A DNA stretch of 64,000 nt from CALBPI01 sp038531945 (GTDB lineage: Bacteria > Pseudomonadota > Gammaproteobacteria > Steroidobacterales > Woeseiaceae): NCBI GenBank assembly GCA_038531945.1, contig JBCBBH010000002.1:744001-808000 (forward strand), written 5' to 3'. The notes beneath the pieces were generated by a model that had not been told where the DNA came from, made no database searches, and saw only the letters and a program-made list of their open reading frames with translations. Positions 17,550 through 26,888 of this stretch are shown in pieces. The translations under genes were made by a program, and so were the position numbers. Numbering within the stretch: position 1 is the first letter of the stretch; every line of letters begins with the position of its first letter.

Positions 17550-17843
17550 CTAGTCGCTGGCTTCCAGGTCCATGATGCCGAAATCGTCATCTTCATCCAG
17601 CAGTCGCGACAACCGCTTCTCTTCCAGCAACGCCTCAAGTCGTTTCCGGGCGGCCTGACCATCCGCGGTTTCCTTCTTCGCGGTCTCGATATCAGAAACC
17701 AACTCTTCAACGTTGATCTCCACCGAGACACCACCGACGTTGTCGCCGCCCTCGATGACAATCGTTTCTGTGAACGACTCGTCGTCCTGATCGTCGTCTA
17801 CCAACGCGTCGTCGTCGGGTGAGTTTCCTTCTTCGGATACCAT
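17550..17843 (-). CDS. Small acidic protein, PA3496-like C-terminus
   Basis: A 97-residue very acidic protein starting MVSEEGNSPDDDALVDDD. The C-terminal part, ARKRLEALLEEKRLSRLLDE, is an amphipathic helix that reminds me of the small PA3496-like family (putative envelope integrity), but I am not certain. There is no signal peptide or membrane segment. The start at 17843 was chosen over an upstream open extension because that extension is basic and dissimilar. It follows gspF after 123 bases and converges on dnaE2. Confidence 0.6.
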   Translation of the reverse strand: MVSEEGNSPDDDALVDDDQDDESFTETIVIEGGDNVGGVSVEINVEELVSDIETAKKETADGQAARKRLEALLEEKRLSRLLDEDDDFGIMDLEASD

Positions 17844-17966
17844 GTGCTGATACCTGCTGTATGTCCCTGTTCGCGGAATATAGCCCTGCGATCCATTTCG
17901 GTGCAACAGGAAATTCAGGATTTGGTACGTGTGTCAGCCACTTGGTCGGTCGATCCGACGTGCCGA

Positions 17967-19193
17967 CTAGTTCAACAGCTGGTTCATGTTGAAAATCGGC
18001 ATCAGAATGGCCATCACGATGAGCAGTACCACAGCGCCCATGAACAGGATGATGACCGGTTCGACAATCGACATCAGCGAGGAGATCAGATTATCGGTTT
18101 CCCGCTCCTGATTAACCGCTGCTCGTTCCAGCATGTTGTCCAGTTCGCCGCTGGCCTCGCCACTACTGAGTAAGTGCAGCGTCATCGGGGGGAACACGTG
18201 TTGTTCTTTCAGAGATCCGCTGATCGATGCACCCTCGCGAATTTTGACGGCCGCTGCGTCTACACCTTCGCGCATAGGAACGTTGGTGATCACTTCTCCA
18301 GCGATGCGCAGAGCTTCCAGGACCGGCACGCCGCTGCTCGCCAGGATGCTCAAGGTGCGCATGAAACGGGCGGTGTTTAGTCCGCGAGTCAAGCGACCAA
18401 CGATCGGCATGCGCAACAAAAACGCGTGCCAGCGTCGTTTCGGATTCGGCCGCTGCAATATTGCCCGTATGCCGAAAGCGATCCCGACAATCCCCGCGAG
18501 CAAAGCCCACCACCAGTTCTGAAGGAAATCGCTCATCGACAGCAGCGCTTGGGTTAACCCTGGCAGTTCGCTGTTGGACGATTCGAAAATCCCGACAATT
18601 TTTGGCATCACCGAGACCAGCATGAACACAACGATTCCAATCGAGATCAGGATCAACAGCATTGGATAGATCAACGCCGACTGGGCTTTCTGAGTCAGCC
18701 CTTGGCGGTCTTCTGTGTAATCAGCGAGACGTTCGAGAACGCCATCCAATTTGCCCGACTGTTCGCCGGCATCCACCGTCGCTCGGAATAAGGTAGGGAA
18801 CGCTTGCGGGAAATTGCTCATGCTGTCTGCGAGAGAGTATCCCTCGCGCACACGAGACCGAACCCCCAGAATCGTACGTGTTGTGCGCGAGTTTTCTGAC
18901 TGGTCGCCGATCGCCTGCAGCGATTCCTCGAGCGGTAGCCCAGCCTGCACAAGTGTCGCCAGTTGTCGCGTTACCAAGGCAAGTTCGGATGATGACATGC
19001 TCCGACGCGATTCACGGGCGACCTGGCCACCCGCTTTTCGAGCCGCTTTGGCACCAGAAATCTCGGAGACTGACATGGGCGTCAGCGCTTTGTCTCTCAG
19101 CGACTGGCGGACCTGGCGCGCTGTGTCACCCTCGAGTACGCCTTTGCGTTGTTTACCGCGCGGATCGAGTGCGACGTATTCGAATGCAGCCAT
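17967..19193 (-). CDS. gspF: Type II secretion inner-membrane platform protein GspF
   Basis: A 408-residue polytopic protein of the T2SS/type IV pilus PilC family. MAAFEYVALDPRGKQRKGVL is the typical start. Two repeated cytoplasmic helical domains each precede a membrane segment; conserved blocks are LVTRQLATLVQAGLPLEESL in the first repeat, FMRTLSILASSGVPVLEALR in the second, and ALLVLIVMAILMPIF-like hydrophobic sequence at the end. It is the last gene of gspC-D-E-F; the canonical next genes (gspG onward) do not follow. Confidence 0.95.
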   Translation of the reverse strand: MAAFEYVALDPRGKQRKGVLEGDTARQVRQSLRDKALTPMSVSEISGAKAARKAGGQVARESRRSMSSSELALVTRQLATLVQAGLPLEESLQAIGDQSENSRTTRTILGVRSRVREGYSLADSMSNFPQAFPTLFRATVDAGEQSGKLDGVLERLADYTEDRQGLTQKAQSALIYPMLLILISIGIVVFMLVSVMPKIVGIFESSNSELPGLTQALLSMSDFLQNWWWALLAGIVGIAFGIRAILQRPNPKRRWHAFLLRMPIVGRLTRGLNTARFMRTLSILASSGVPVLEALRIAGEVITNVPMREGVDAAAVKIREGASISGSLKEQHVFPPMTLHLLSSGEASGELDNMLERAAVNQERETDNLISSLMSIVEPVIILFMGAVVLLIVMAILMPIFNMNQLLN

Positions 19194-19206
19194 CGTGTGC
19201 TGTTAC

Positions 19207-20730
19207 CTAGTCGTCGCGAGTCACACGCAAGACCTCTTCGAGGGTGGTCTTGCCTTGGAGCACTTTTGCGCGTCCGTCGTCGCGGATACTAGGTCCGCGA
19301 GTGCGAGCATATTGCTCCAGCTCGTGTTCGCCGGCGCCGTCATGAATCATCGTGCGCATGGTGTCGTCGATCGTCACAAGCTCGTAGATGCCAGAGCGAC
19401 CGCGGAATCCTTGCGTGTTGCCGGAAGGCGGGCGATACAGTGTCGGCCGTTCATTTCTTGAGACGCGCAGCAAATCGCATTCCGCTTCGCTCGCGGTGTA
19501 GGCCTCGCGCGAGGTTTCATCCAACGTACGAACCAACCGTTGGGAGAGCACGCCGATCAGACTCGACGACAACAGAAACGGCTCAACACCCATGTCTCGT
19601 AACCGCGTCACTGCACCGACTGCGGTGTTGGTGTGCAACGTCGACAGCACCAAGTGACCCGTCAAACTCGCTTGAACGGCAATCTCCGCGGTTTCGAGGT
19701 CGCGAATCTCTCCGACCATGACCACGTCGGGGTCCTGCCGGAGAATCGCCCGGAGACCACGCGCGAACGTCATATCAACTTTTGAATTGACCTGTGATTG
19801 ACCGATGCCGTCGATGTAGTACTCGATCGGATCTTCAACCGTCATGATGTTGCGAGATGAGTTGTTGATGCGTTCAAGTGCGGCATACAACGTCGTCGTT
19901 TTACCGGAACCTGTCGGTCCGGTGACGAGGATGATGCCGTGTGGTTTGTGAATCAGCGCATCAATTGCGTCCTGATCTTCAGAGCGCATGCCGAGTTGCG
20001 CGAGGTCCAAACGTCCGGCTTGTTTGTCCAGCAGACGCATAACGACGCGTTCGCCATGCCCCGACGGCATCGTCGAGACCCGGACATCTACCGCACGGCC
20101 TGCAACTCGAAGGGAAATTCGACCGTCCTGCGGGAGTCGTTTCTCAGCGATATCGAGTTTTGACATGACCTTGATGCGCGAGACCAGCAGAGGTGCAACG
20201 CCAGGACCGGTTTGCAGGACTTCCTGCAGTACGCCATCAATACGCAGACGAACAATCAGACGATTCTCGTACGGTTCGATATGAATATCGGAAGCGTTCT
20301 CTTTGATCGCTTCCGTCAGCAGTGCGTTGATCAGCCGGATAATCGGCGCTTCGTCATCGCTCTCCAGGAGGTCGGATTGCTCGGGCAATGCCTGCGCGAC
20401 TTTAAACAGATCAGTGTCTTCTTCAAAGCCATCGATCATCTGCATGGCCTGGCCACTGCCGCGCTCGTAAGCGGCCTGCAGTGCGGCATCAAACGCGGCT
20501 TCGTCTACCGATACGACTTCCGCATCGCTGCCCGCGACACGATGAGCTTCGGCAAGCGCGTGCAGCGCGGCGCCTTTTCGGAACACCAGTCGCGACCGAT
20601 TTGGGTCGGCATCCAGCGGTTCGACGAGCACACCGAAACGCTTGGCGAAAGAGAAGGGCAGCTGGCGCGCTGCCGGAGCCTCGATCTCGGATTGTGCTTC
20701 GTCCGCTAGCGTCTCAGTCGAGATGGCCAT
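19207..20730 (-). CDS. gspE: Type II secretion ATPase GspE
   Basis: A 507-residue hexameric ATPase driving pseudopilus assembly. An N1/N2 region (about 20-120) is followed by a RecA-like core with Walker A GPTGSGKT at 271-278, the Asp box NIMTVEDPIEY, Walker B DPDVVMVGEIRD and the His box LSTLHTN. The usual zinc module with two CxxC pairs before GYRGRTGIYE is lost: only one Cys (EAECDLL) remains, the sequence runs YRPPSGNTQGFRGRSGIYEL, and an insertion lies between. Loss of the zinc site occurs in some GspE proteins. It lies 13 bases before gspF. Confidence 0.95.
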   Translation of the reverse strand: MAISTETLADEAQSEIEAPAARQLPFSFAKRFGVLVEPLDADPNRSRLVFRKGAALHALAEAHRVAGSDAEVVSVDEAAFDAALQAAYERGSGQAMQMIDGFEEDTDLFKVAQALPEQSDLLESDDEAPIIRLINALLTEAIKENASDIHIEPYENRLIVRLRIDGVLQEVLQTGPGVAPLLVSRIKVMSKLDIAEKRLPQDGRISLRVAGRAVDVRVSTMPSGHGERVVMRLLDKQAGRLDLAQLGMRSEDQDAIDALIHKPHGIILVTGPTGSGKTTTLYAALERINNSSRNIMTVEDPIEYYIDGIGQSQVNSKVDMTFARGLRAILRQDPDVVMVGEIRDLETAEIAVQASLTGHLVLSTLHTNTAVGAVTRLRDMGVEPFLLSSSLIGVLSQRLVRTLDETSREAYTASEAECDLLRVSRNERPTLYRPPSGNTQGFRGRSGIYELVTIDDTMRTMIHDGAGEHELEQYARTRGPSIRDDGRAKVLQGKTTLEEVLRVTRDD

Positions 20731-20731
20731 G

Positions 20732-22705
20732 TTACTGGTTGCCTGTGCCGTCGTTCATGATGTTCTCGGGTTCGCGTGTCCGCGGTGGCGCCGGTTCGCG
20801 CAGTTGCTCCTGAAGTTCCGGCAGAAGCAATGGACTCTCTTCGCTGCCGAGCTGCAGATCACGCAAGTACTGATACTTTTCCGTCGTCGCGTCTCGGGCG
20901 CTAATGCCGTCACGAATAATACGAGGTTTGATGAACACCATCAGATTGGTCTTCGTCACATCGACTGAATTCGATCGGAACAGACGGCCGAGCAAAGGGA
21001 TACTGCCGAGGATCGGTACACGCTGCTCACTCTCGGTTACTTGGTCATCGATCAATCCACCCAACACCAAGATACCGCCGTCTTCTACTATGACGGAGGT
21101 TTCGATCAATCGCTCATTGGTAATCGGCTGACCGCCCACAGAGTCGTTTGACAGGCTCGATACTTCCTGGACCACCTTAAGTAAGATGGCATCACCTTCA
21201 TTAATCTGCGGTGTGATCTCCAGGACGGTACCAACGCTCTCCCGGTTAATTGTCTGGAATGGATTGACGGCGCCGTTGTTGTTGCCGCCGGTATTGGTGA
21301 ACTGGCCTGTCGCAAACGGCACTTCAGAGCCGATAGAGATCTTGGCTTCCTCGTTATCCAGCGTGACGAGCGTTGGTGTAGAGATGACGTTGGTGTTGGA
21401 GTCGCTCTGCAGCGCATTCAACACCGCCGCGAAGCTGATGCCATCGTCGACAATGCGACCGACGCCTAGAGTCAAACCCTGTCCGATCAACTGTGCGATT
21501 GCCGCAGCATCATTACCGTCAGTACCGAGCGAGCCGGCCGCACCTCGCAAACCACCCGTAGCCGACGGTTCGCTGACGAAAAGAGGGTTGTCGCCGGACT
21601 CGTCCGTTGCCGCGATCGCAACTCCCAGATTCGAGTTCTCGGTAAGCGTGACCTCAACGATCAACGCTTCGACCAAAACCTGCGCGCGTCGAATGTCGAG
21701 CTGATCGACGATTTGCATGACCCGACGAATGGATGCCTGCGGCCCTGACACCACGAGTGCGTTCATTCGTTCATCCGCCCAGATGTTTAACTCCTGTTGT
21801 CCAGGCGTAGGTTGTTGCCCCTGGTTTTCCTGCTGGATCTGACCGGTTAGCTTGGTCGCGAGATCTTCGGCGAGAGCATAGTTGAGGTATCGCACCTGCG
21901 TATCGCCGCCTTCCTGCGGCGGCGTATCGAGATGGGCAATCAATGCACGAATCTTGACTCTTGCCGCCGCGGTTCCGGCCACCAACACGCTGTTGGTTCG
22001 CGCGTCGGCAACAACCGAAGGGCCAGCCGCACCAACGGCGCCATCGGCACGCGTGGCATTGGTCAACGCATTGAGCGTCGTCACGATTTCTGTGGCGGAT
22101 GCATTTTCCAGACGAATCACTTCAACATCCGATTCCACCGGTCGATCGATCTGGCGAATCAGATAACGGATGCGTTGCACGTTGGCGGAGTTATCGCTGA
22201 CGATCAGCGCGTTCGAACTCTGCACCGCCGCCAGATGCGCACTGGTGGACATCAACGGTCGCATGACCGGCACGAGCTGCGCGGCGTTGATGTTCTCAAG
22301 TCGCAACACCGTGGTCGTGATCGCGTCTGCTTCGCGCGCGCTCGGCGGTGTGGCGTACGTCCGCGTTTGCGCATCCGGAATGATCTTCACGACGCCATCG
22401 TTTTCGATCGCCTGAAAACTGTTCACGCGTAGGATCGAAAGAAACGCCGAATAAAACTCTTCATTCGTCATCGGCTCACTGGCGATCAAGGTTACCTTCG
22501 CGTTGACCCGAGCATCCACAATAAACGTTTTGCCTGTGACCGCCTGAACCGCTTCGATGACTTCGCGGATGTCCGCGTCCCGGTAGTTGGGTGTGATCGA
22601 TCCACCGTCCTGCGCCGTGACGTTGATCGATGCCAAAGCGAGCATGATGAGTGCGGCCAAGGGGCGCGCCCAGTTCGAAATGCTGTGGGTGATACTTGCT
22701 TTCAT
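20732..22705 (-). CDS. gspD: Type II secretion outer-membrane secretin GspD
   Basis: A protein of about 657 residues forming the outer-membrane exit channel. A signal peptide (ends SINVTA) is followed by the N0 domain (YRDADIREVIEAVQAVTGKT), N1-N3 KH-like repeats with the SSNALIVSD and TNSVLVAGT blocks, and a secretin core with VPFATGQFTN and VILGGLIDDQ-type sequence before LGRLFRSNS. I placed the start at MKASITHS (22705), with AGGCGG about 12 bases upstream; the longer frame overlaps gspC. It ends one base from the gspE start. Confidence 0.95.
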   Translation of the reverse strand: MKASITHSISNWARPLAALIMLALASINVTAQDGGSITPNYRDADIREVIEAVQAVTGKTFIVDARVNAKVTLIASEPMTNEEFYSAFLSILRVNSFQAIENDGVVKIIPDAQTRTYATPPSAREADAITTTVLRLENINAAQLVPVMRPLMSTSAHLAAVQSSNALIVSDNSANVQRIRYLIRQIDRPVESDVEVIRLENASATEIVTTLNALTNATRADGAVGAAGPSVVADARTNSVLVAGTAAARVKIRALIAHLDTPPQEGGDTQVRYLNYALAEDLATKLTGQIQQENQGQQPTPGQQELNIWADERMNALVVSGPQASIRRVMQIVDQLDIRRAQVLVEALIVEVTLTENSNLGVAIAATDESGDNPLFVSEPSATGGLRGAAGSLGTDGNDAAAIAQLIGQGLTLGVGRIVDDGISFAAVLNALQSDSNTNVISTPTLVTLDNEEAKISIGSEVPFATGQFTNTGGNNNGAVNPFQTINRESVGTVLEITPQINEGDAILLKVVQEVSSLSNDSVGGQPITNERLIETSVIVEDGGILVLGGLIDDQVTESEQRVPILGSIPLLGRLFRSNSVDVTKTNLMVFIKPRIIRDGISARDATTEKYQYLRDLQLGSEESPLLLPELQEQLREPAPPRTREPENIMNDGTGNQ

Positions 22706-22709
22706 TGTT

Positions 22710-23645
22710 CTAATCCGCCTGGGTCGCATTCTCGATTTGATTGACGTCAAGCGTCAGAGATTGAGGTTTTCCGTTGCGCTCCAGCATGACCGTGACGCTC
22801 TGCGCATCGGCCAATTGACTGAAGACCTGAGCTGCCTGCTGAGCATTGGTCAGTGGCATGCCATTAATTTCCGTGACGATGTCGCCGGGCCTCAGCCCGA
22901 GCGCCGCGAATTTCTGTCGATCACGCGACGGGTACAAACGGAAGCCGCGTTGTTGACCGCCGACGTAATACGGCCGCGGTGAGATAATCTCCTGCAGCGC
23001 CGGGGCGTTGCTGGTGATCGCCTGACTGACGCTGGCTCGCTGGCGTTGATTCACCGATTGTGTGGGTCGCCGGACCACCGGGCGAGTCGATGCTGTTTCT
23101 TCCGGAACCGGCAAGTTGAGCGCTTCGATGACGCCGGCACGGCTGAGCAGGACGCGGGTCGGTTCGACGCCATGCAGCGTCACCCCGCGTCGCACAGTAT
23201 CGTCGACTCGGTAGACCTTTTCGTCTCGTCCGTCGGCGATGATGGCAAGTGCGTTGTCCGGGTCGTCTGACGCAAGCGTACCCTTCAGTTCCAGCGGCAG
23301 GTTCGTTTCCGGGGCGTCGGTGGTGTCAATCTCAGGAGTCGCAACCACGGCATCTTCCGGTTTCGCTTCACCAAAAAGATGGGCCTCGACAATCGGCGCA
23401 ACATTGGCCGCCCGCGTGGCGCCGACGTCGGTGTCCGCAGCAGTCGACGTTGCGTACGTCAACTGAACGTTGTTGTCCGCACGCGCCGGAAATACAGCCC
23501 AGATGAGTCCCGCCAATTGCCAGGCGAGCACTGCCGCGAGCAGCAATACGCAGACGGTCGGCGCGTGACTTGCTGCCTTGCCCGCCCACGGGTACCGGTT
23601 CAGAGTCGCGAGTCGAGCATTGCCCAGCAGTTCCGCCGCACTCAT
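22710..23645 (-). CDS. gspC: Type II secretion protein GspC
   Basis: A 311-residue bitopic inner-membrane protein that links the secretin to the inner-membrane platform. It has one membrane segment (about 29-52), a Pro/Thr-rich linker, the homology region (LPLELKGTLASDDPDNALAI) and a C-terminal PDZ domain (GLRPGDIVTEINGMPL). It is the first gene of the minus-strand gsp block, divergent from clpS. Confidence 0.93.
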   Translation of the reverse strand: MSAAELLGNARLATLNRYPWAGKAASHAPTVCVLLLAAVLAWQLAGLIWAVFPARADNNVQLTYATSTAADTDVGATRAANVAPIVEAHLFGEAKPEDAVVATPEIDTTDAPETNLPLELKGTLASDDPDNALAIIADGRDEKVYRVDDTVRRGVTLHGVEPTRVLLSRAGVIEALNLPVPEETASTRPVVRRPTQSVNQRQRASVSQAITSNAPALQEIISPRPYYVGGQQRGFRLYPSRDRQKFAALGLRPGDIVTEINGMPLTNAQQAAQVFSQLADAQSVTVMLERNGKPQSLTLDVNQIENATQAD

Positions 23646-23932
23646 CGTCGGTATCGACCAGGGTTGCTGAAAATTGGGTTCACAGGTCGCCTTTTTTTGT
23701 TAAAAAACCGATGCTTGCTTTGGGCACCGGGCATTGTCCCGACGGGCTTGCATGATACGGTAGTGACGTCCGCACCGACAAGCGCCAATACAACAGCGTT
23801 TAGAGTGCTTTTGGGCCGCCAGGTTCCATACCCTTGTCCGGTGGACTATCGGACCCCATATCGACGAGACGCAGGGCAGAGACACGCGCCCCGCAACCAT
23901 GGTAGTAATGACATAACGACAGGTGGAGTGTG
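23646..23932. promoter_or_regulatory. gspC-clpS divergent intergenic region
   Basis: About 290 bases with no supportable gene. It must hold the start signals of the gsp operon (minus) and clpS-clpA (plus). A T-run/A-run pair (CTTTTTTTGTTAAAAAAC, 23692-23709) is the only compositional feature; I could not place convincing -35/-10 pairs. Confidence 0.3.
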
Positions 23933-24268
23933 ATGTCGGAACGCGATCAGGATCCTGGAATACCGGCCATCGGTGACACAGGGACGGTGCTTGAGGAGGC
24001 GCGGCCTAAACTCAAGAAGCCGCCGCTGTATCGCGTGGTCTTGCTCAACGACGACTACACACCGATGGAATTTGTCGTCCAGATCCTCGAGCAGGTGTTC
24101 AGCCACGACAGGCCGCTGGCGACCCGGATCATGCTCGAGGTGCATACCAAGGGCAAAGGCGTCTGCGGTGTTTTTACCTATGACGTAGCCGAAACCAAAG
24201 TCGCTCAAGTCAGCAAGGCCGCAGAAGAAAACCAGCACCCGCTGCTCTGTACGATGGAGCAGGACTGA
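23933..24268 (+). CDS. clpS: ClpA adaptor ClpS
   Basis: A 111-residue adaptor that hands proteins with N-degrons to ClpAP. The conserved core is YRVVLLNDDYTPMEFVVQIL, with the substrate-pocket Asp pair, then GKGVCGVFTYDVAETK. The N-terminal 30 residues are a flexible, charged extension as in other ClpS proteins. The ATG at 23933 has AGGTGGAG upstream; a GTG one codon earlier is possible. It lies 26 bases upstream of clpA, the standard pairing. Confidence 0.96.
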   Translation: MSERDQDPGIPAIGDTGTVLEEARPKLKKPPLYRVVLLNDDYTPMEFVVQILEQVFSHDRPLATRIMLEVHTKGKGVCGVFTYDVAETKVAQVSKAAEENQHPLLCTMEQD

Positions 24269-24294
24269 GTCATCAGCAATGGAACGCGTAATTT

Positions 24295-26577
24295 ATGTTA
24301 AATAGCGAATTGGAATACTGCCTCAACGAGGCCTTTCAGACGGCGCGGGACCAGCGGCACGAATACATGACGGTGGAGCATCTGCTGCTCGCGATTCTCG
24401 ATATACCGGAAGTGCACTCGGTCTTGCGCGCGGTCAATGGCGACCCCGATCGCCTGCGCCGAGAGCTGGAAGAGGTCATCGCGCAAACGACGCCAACACT
24501 CGACCTGGAGTCGGAACAGGATGTGCAGCCCACGCTGGGCTTCCAGCGTGTTCTGCAACGCGCTGTGTTTCATGTCCAGTCCAGCAACAAATCGGAGGTG
24601 ACCGGCGTCAACGTGCTCGTTGCCATTTTCAGCGAAAAACAATCGCAAGCCGTGTACCTGCTGAATCTGCAGGACGTCACGCGGTTGGATGTCGTGAACT
24701 ACATCTCGCACGGTTCCAGCCCGGTAGAACAATTCGATGGCTCGGACGAGGCCGCTGCGATCAGCGACGAGGGCGGTGAGGCTCAGAAATCGGCACTGGT
24801 CGAGTTCGCGACCAACCTGAATGAAGAAGCTGAGGCGGGCAACATCGACCCGTTGATTGGTCGCGTGTTGGAAGTCGAACGCACCATCGAAATTCTCTGT
24901 CGCCGGCGCAAGAATAATCCGTTGTATGTGGGCGAAGCCGGCGTCGGCAAAACCGCCATCGCAGAAGGTCTCGCTCGCTTGATTGTCGAGGAGAAAGTGC
25001 CTGAGGTGCTGCTCGGCGCAACGATCTACTCGCTCGATATGGGTGCGTTGGTCGCTGGCACCAAATATCGCGGCGACTTCGAGAAGCGCCTCAAAGGTGT
25101 TGTCGCGGAGTTGGCGAAGGAGCCTCAGGCCGTTCTATTCATCGATGAAATTCACACAATCATTGGGGCAGGTGCTGCTTCCGGTGGTGTGATGGACGCT
25201 TCGAATCTGATCAAGCCTGTGCTGGCCAACGGGAAACTTCGTTGTATCGGGTCGACCACATATCAGGAATATCGCGGAATTTTTGAGAAAGACCACGCGC
25301 TGGCACGACGTTTCCAGAAGATTGATATTCCGGAGCCGAGCGTTGAGGAGACTGTACAGATTCTCACCGGGCTGCAAAGCCGTTTCGAGGAGCACCACGG
25401 CGTTCGTTACGATTCCGACGCGCTGCAGGCCGCGGCAGAGTTGTCCGCCCGCCACATTAACGATCGACAGTTGCCGGATAAGGCGATCGACGTGATCGAC
25501 GAAGCCGGTGCGAATTTGCGCCTTCGGCCTGAGGACGAGAGACCGGAGTCCGTCAGCGTAGAGACCGTCCAGAACATCGTTGCACGGATGGCGCGGATCC
25601 CGGCTGCCAGTGTTTCAGCGTCGGACCGGAAAACCCTGCAGACGCTGGAACGCGATCTGAAGATGGTGATCTTTGGGCAGGATTCGGCGATCGAGGCGCT
25701 ATCGTCGGCAATCAAAATGGCTCGCTCAGGGCTTAATGACGAAGAGAAACCGGTTGGATCGTTCCTTTTCGCCGGGCCAACGGGTGTGGGCAAGACTGAA
25801 GTGACCCGGCAACTCGCCAAAAGTCTCGGCATTGAATTGCTGAGATTCGATATGTCCGAATATATGGAGCGACACACTGTCTCCCGTTTGATCGGCGCAC
25901 CGCCGGGGTATGTTGGATACGATCAGGGCGGCTTGTTGACCGAAGCGGTATCCAAGAATCCGCATGCTGTGGTGTTGCTCGATGAAATCGAGAAAGCACA
26001 TCCGGAAGTCTTCAATCTACTATTGCAGGTCATGGATCACGGTACGCTCACAGATAACAACGGTCGCAAGGCAGACTTCCGCAATGTTGTACTTGTGATG
26101 ACAACCAACTCGGGCGCACGCGAAATGAGTCGAGCGTCTATTGGATTCACCGAACAGGATCATTCGACGGATGGGATGGAGGTGATCCGTAAGACGTTCA
26201 CACCGGAATTCCGAAATCGTCTGGATGCGATCATTCAGTTCGATCCGCTGGATGCGCATTCCATCGCTCGTGTCGTCGACAAGTTGGTCGTGGAGCTAGA
26301 GGGCCGCCTGTTGAGCAGCAATGTCACGCTTGAGCTCGACGACGCCGCCAGAGACTGGATAGCGGATCGGGGTTACGACCAGTCGATGGGCGCAAGACCC
26401 ATGGCCAGGATTATCCAGAAATACATCAAGCGAGCGTTGGCTGATGATCTGTTGTTCGGTGATCTTGCCAATGGTGGCCACGTCACCGTAACGGTGGAGG
26501 GCGGGGAATTGGTTCTGAAGCGCGAACCGGCAACGCCAGCACTGGAGCTCGCTTCACCCGAAGAGGACGAAGCGTAG
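24295..26577 (+). CDS. clpA: ATP-dependent Clp protease ATPase subunit ClpA
   Basis: A 760-residue AAA+ unfoldase with two ATPase modules. The Clp N-domain covers about 1-145 (LNSELEYCLNEAFQTAR). Walker A of module one is GEAGVGKTAIAEGLA, with FIDEIHTIIGAG as Walker B; module two has GPTGVGKTEVTRQLA and VVLLDEIEKAHPEV. The ClpP-contact loop is ASIGFTEQ (IGF where many have IGL). With ClpS next door and aat 300 bases on, the N-degron recognition and degradation steps are grouped here. Confidence 0.97.
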   Translation: MLNSELEYCLNEAFQTARDQRHEYMTVEHLLLAILDIPEVHSVLRAVNGDPDRLRRELEEVIAQTTPTLDLESEQDVQPTLGFQRVLQRAVFHVQSSNKSEVTGVNVLVAIFSEKQSQAVYLLNLQDVTRLDVVNYISHGSSPVEQFDGSDEAAAISDEGGEAQKSALVEFATNLNEEAEAGNIDPLIGRVLEVERTIEILCRRRKNNPLYVGEAGVGKTAIAEGLARLIVEEKVPEVLLGATIYSLDMGALVAGTKYRGDFEKRLKGVVAELAKEPQAVLFIDEIHTIIGAGAASGGVMDASNLIKPVLANGKLRCIGSTTYQEYRGIFEKDHALARRFQKIDIPEPSVEETVQILTGLQSRFEEHHGVRYDSDALQAAAELSARHINDRQLPDKAIDVIDEAGANLRLRPEDERPESVSVETVQNIVARMARIPAASVSASDRKTLQTLERDLKMVIFGQDSAIEALSSAIKMARSGLNDEEKPVGSFLFAGPTGVGKTEVTRQLAKSLGIELLRFDMSEYMERHTVSRLIGAPPGYVGYDQGGLLTEAVSKNPHAVVLLDEIEKAHPEVFNLLLQVMDHGTLTDNNGRKADFRNVVLVMTTNSGAREMSRASIGFTEQDHSTDGMEVIRKTFTPEFRNRLDAIIQFDPLDAHSIARVVDKLVVELEGRLLSSNVTLELDDAARDWIADRGYDQSMGARPMARIIQKYIKRALADDLLFGDLANGGHVTVTVEGGELVLKREPATPALELASPEEDEA

Positions 26578-26585
26578 GGCAGCGT

Positions 26586-26804
26586 CTAGCGGCCGCGATA
26601 GACGATACGACCCTTGGTCAGATCATAAGGCGTAAGTTCAACTGTGACCTTATCGCCGGTCAGAATGCGGATGTAATGCTTTCGCATTTTGCCTGAGATG
26701 TGCGCGGTCACGTTGTGGCCGTTTTCAAGCTCAACTCTAAACGTTGTGTTGGGTAGGGTGTCAGTGACGACGCCTTCCATCTGAATGGCTTCTTCTTTCG
26801 CCAA
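26586..26804 (-). CDS. infA: Translation initiation factor IF-1
   Basis: A 72-residue OB-fold factor binding the ribosomal A site during initiation. After the initiator it reads AKEEAIQMEGVVTDTLPNT and HISGKMRKHYIRILTGDKV, very close to E. coli IF-1. The start is a TTG at 26804: GGAGG lies about 7 bases upstream and the family length (72) fits exactly. The frame is open to an ATG at 26852, but the extra 16 residues have no counterpart. It converges on clpA and precedes aat's region on the same strand. Confidence 0.97.
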   Translation of the reverse strand: MAKEEAIQMEGVVTDTLPNTTFRVELENGHNVTAHISGKMRKHYIRILTGDKVTVELTPYDLTKGRIVYRGR

Positions 26805-26888
26805 AAAAATATCCTCCAAAGGTTGCGGGCGGCATTGTCGGCAATAGGTCATCGAATTGCAATGACCTACGTCTTGCTTGTTGCTGGA

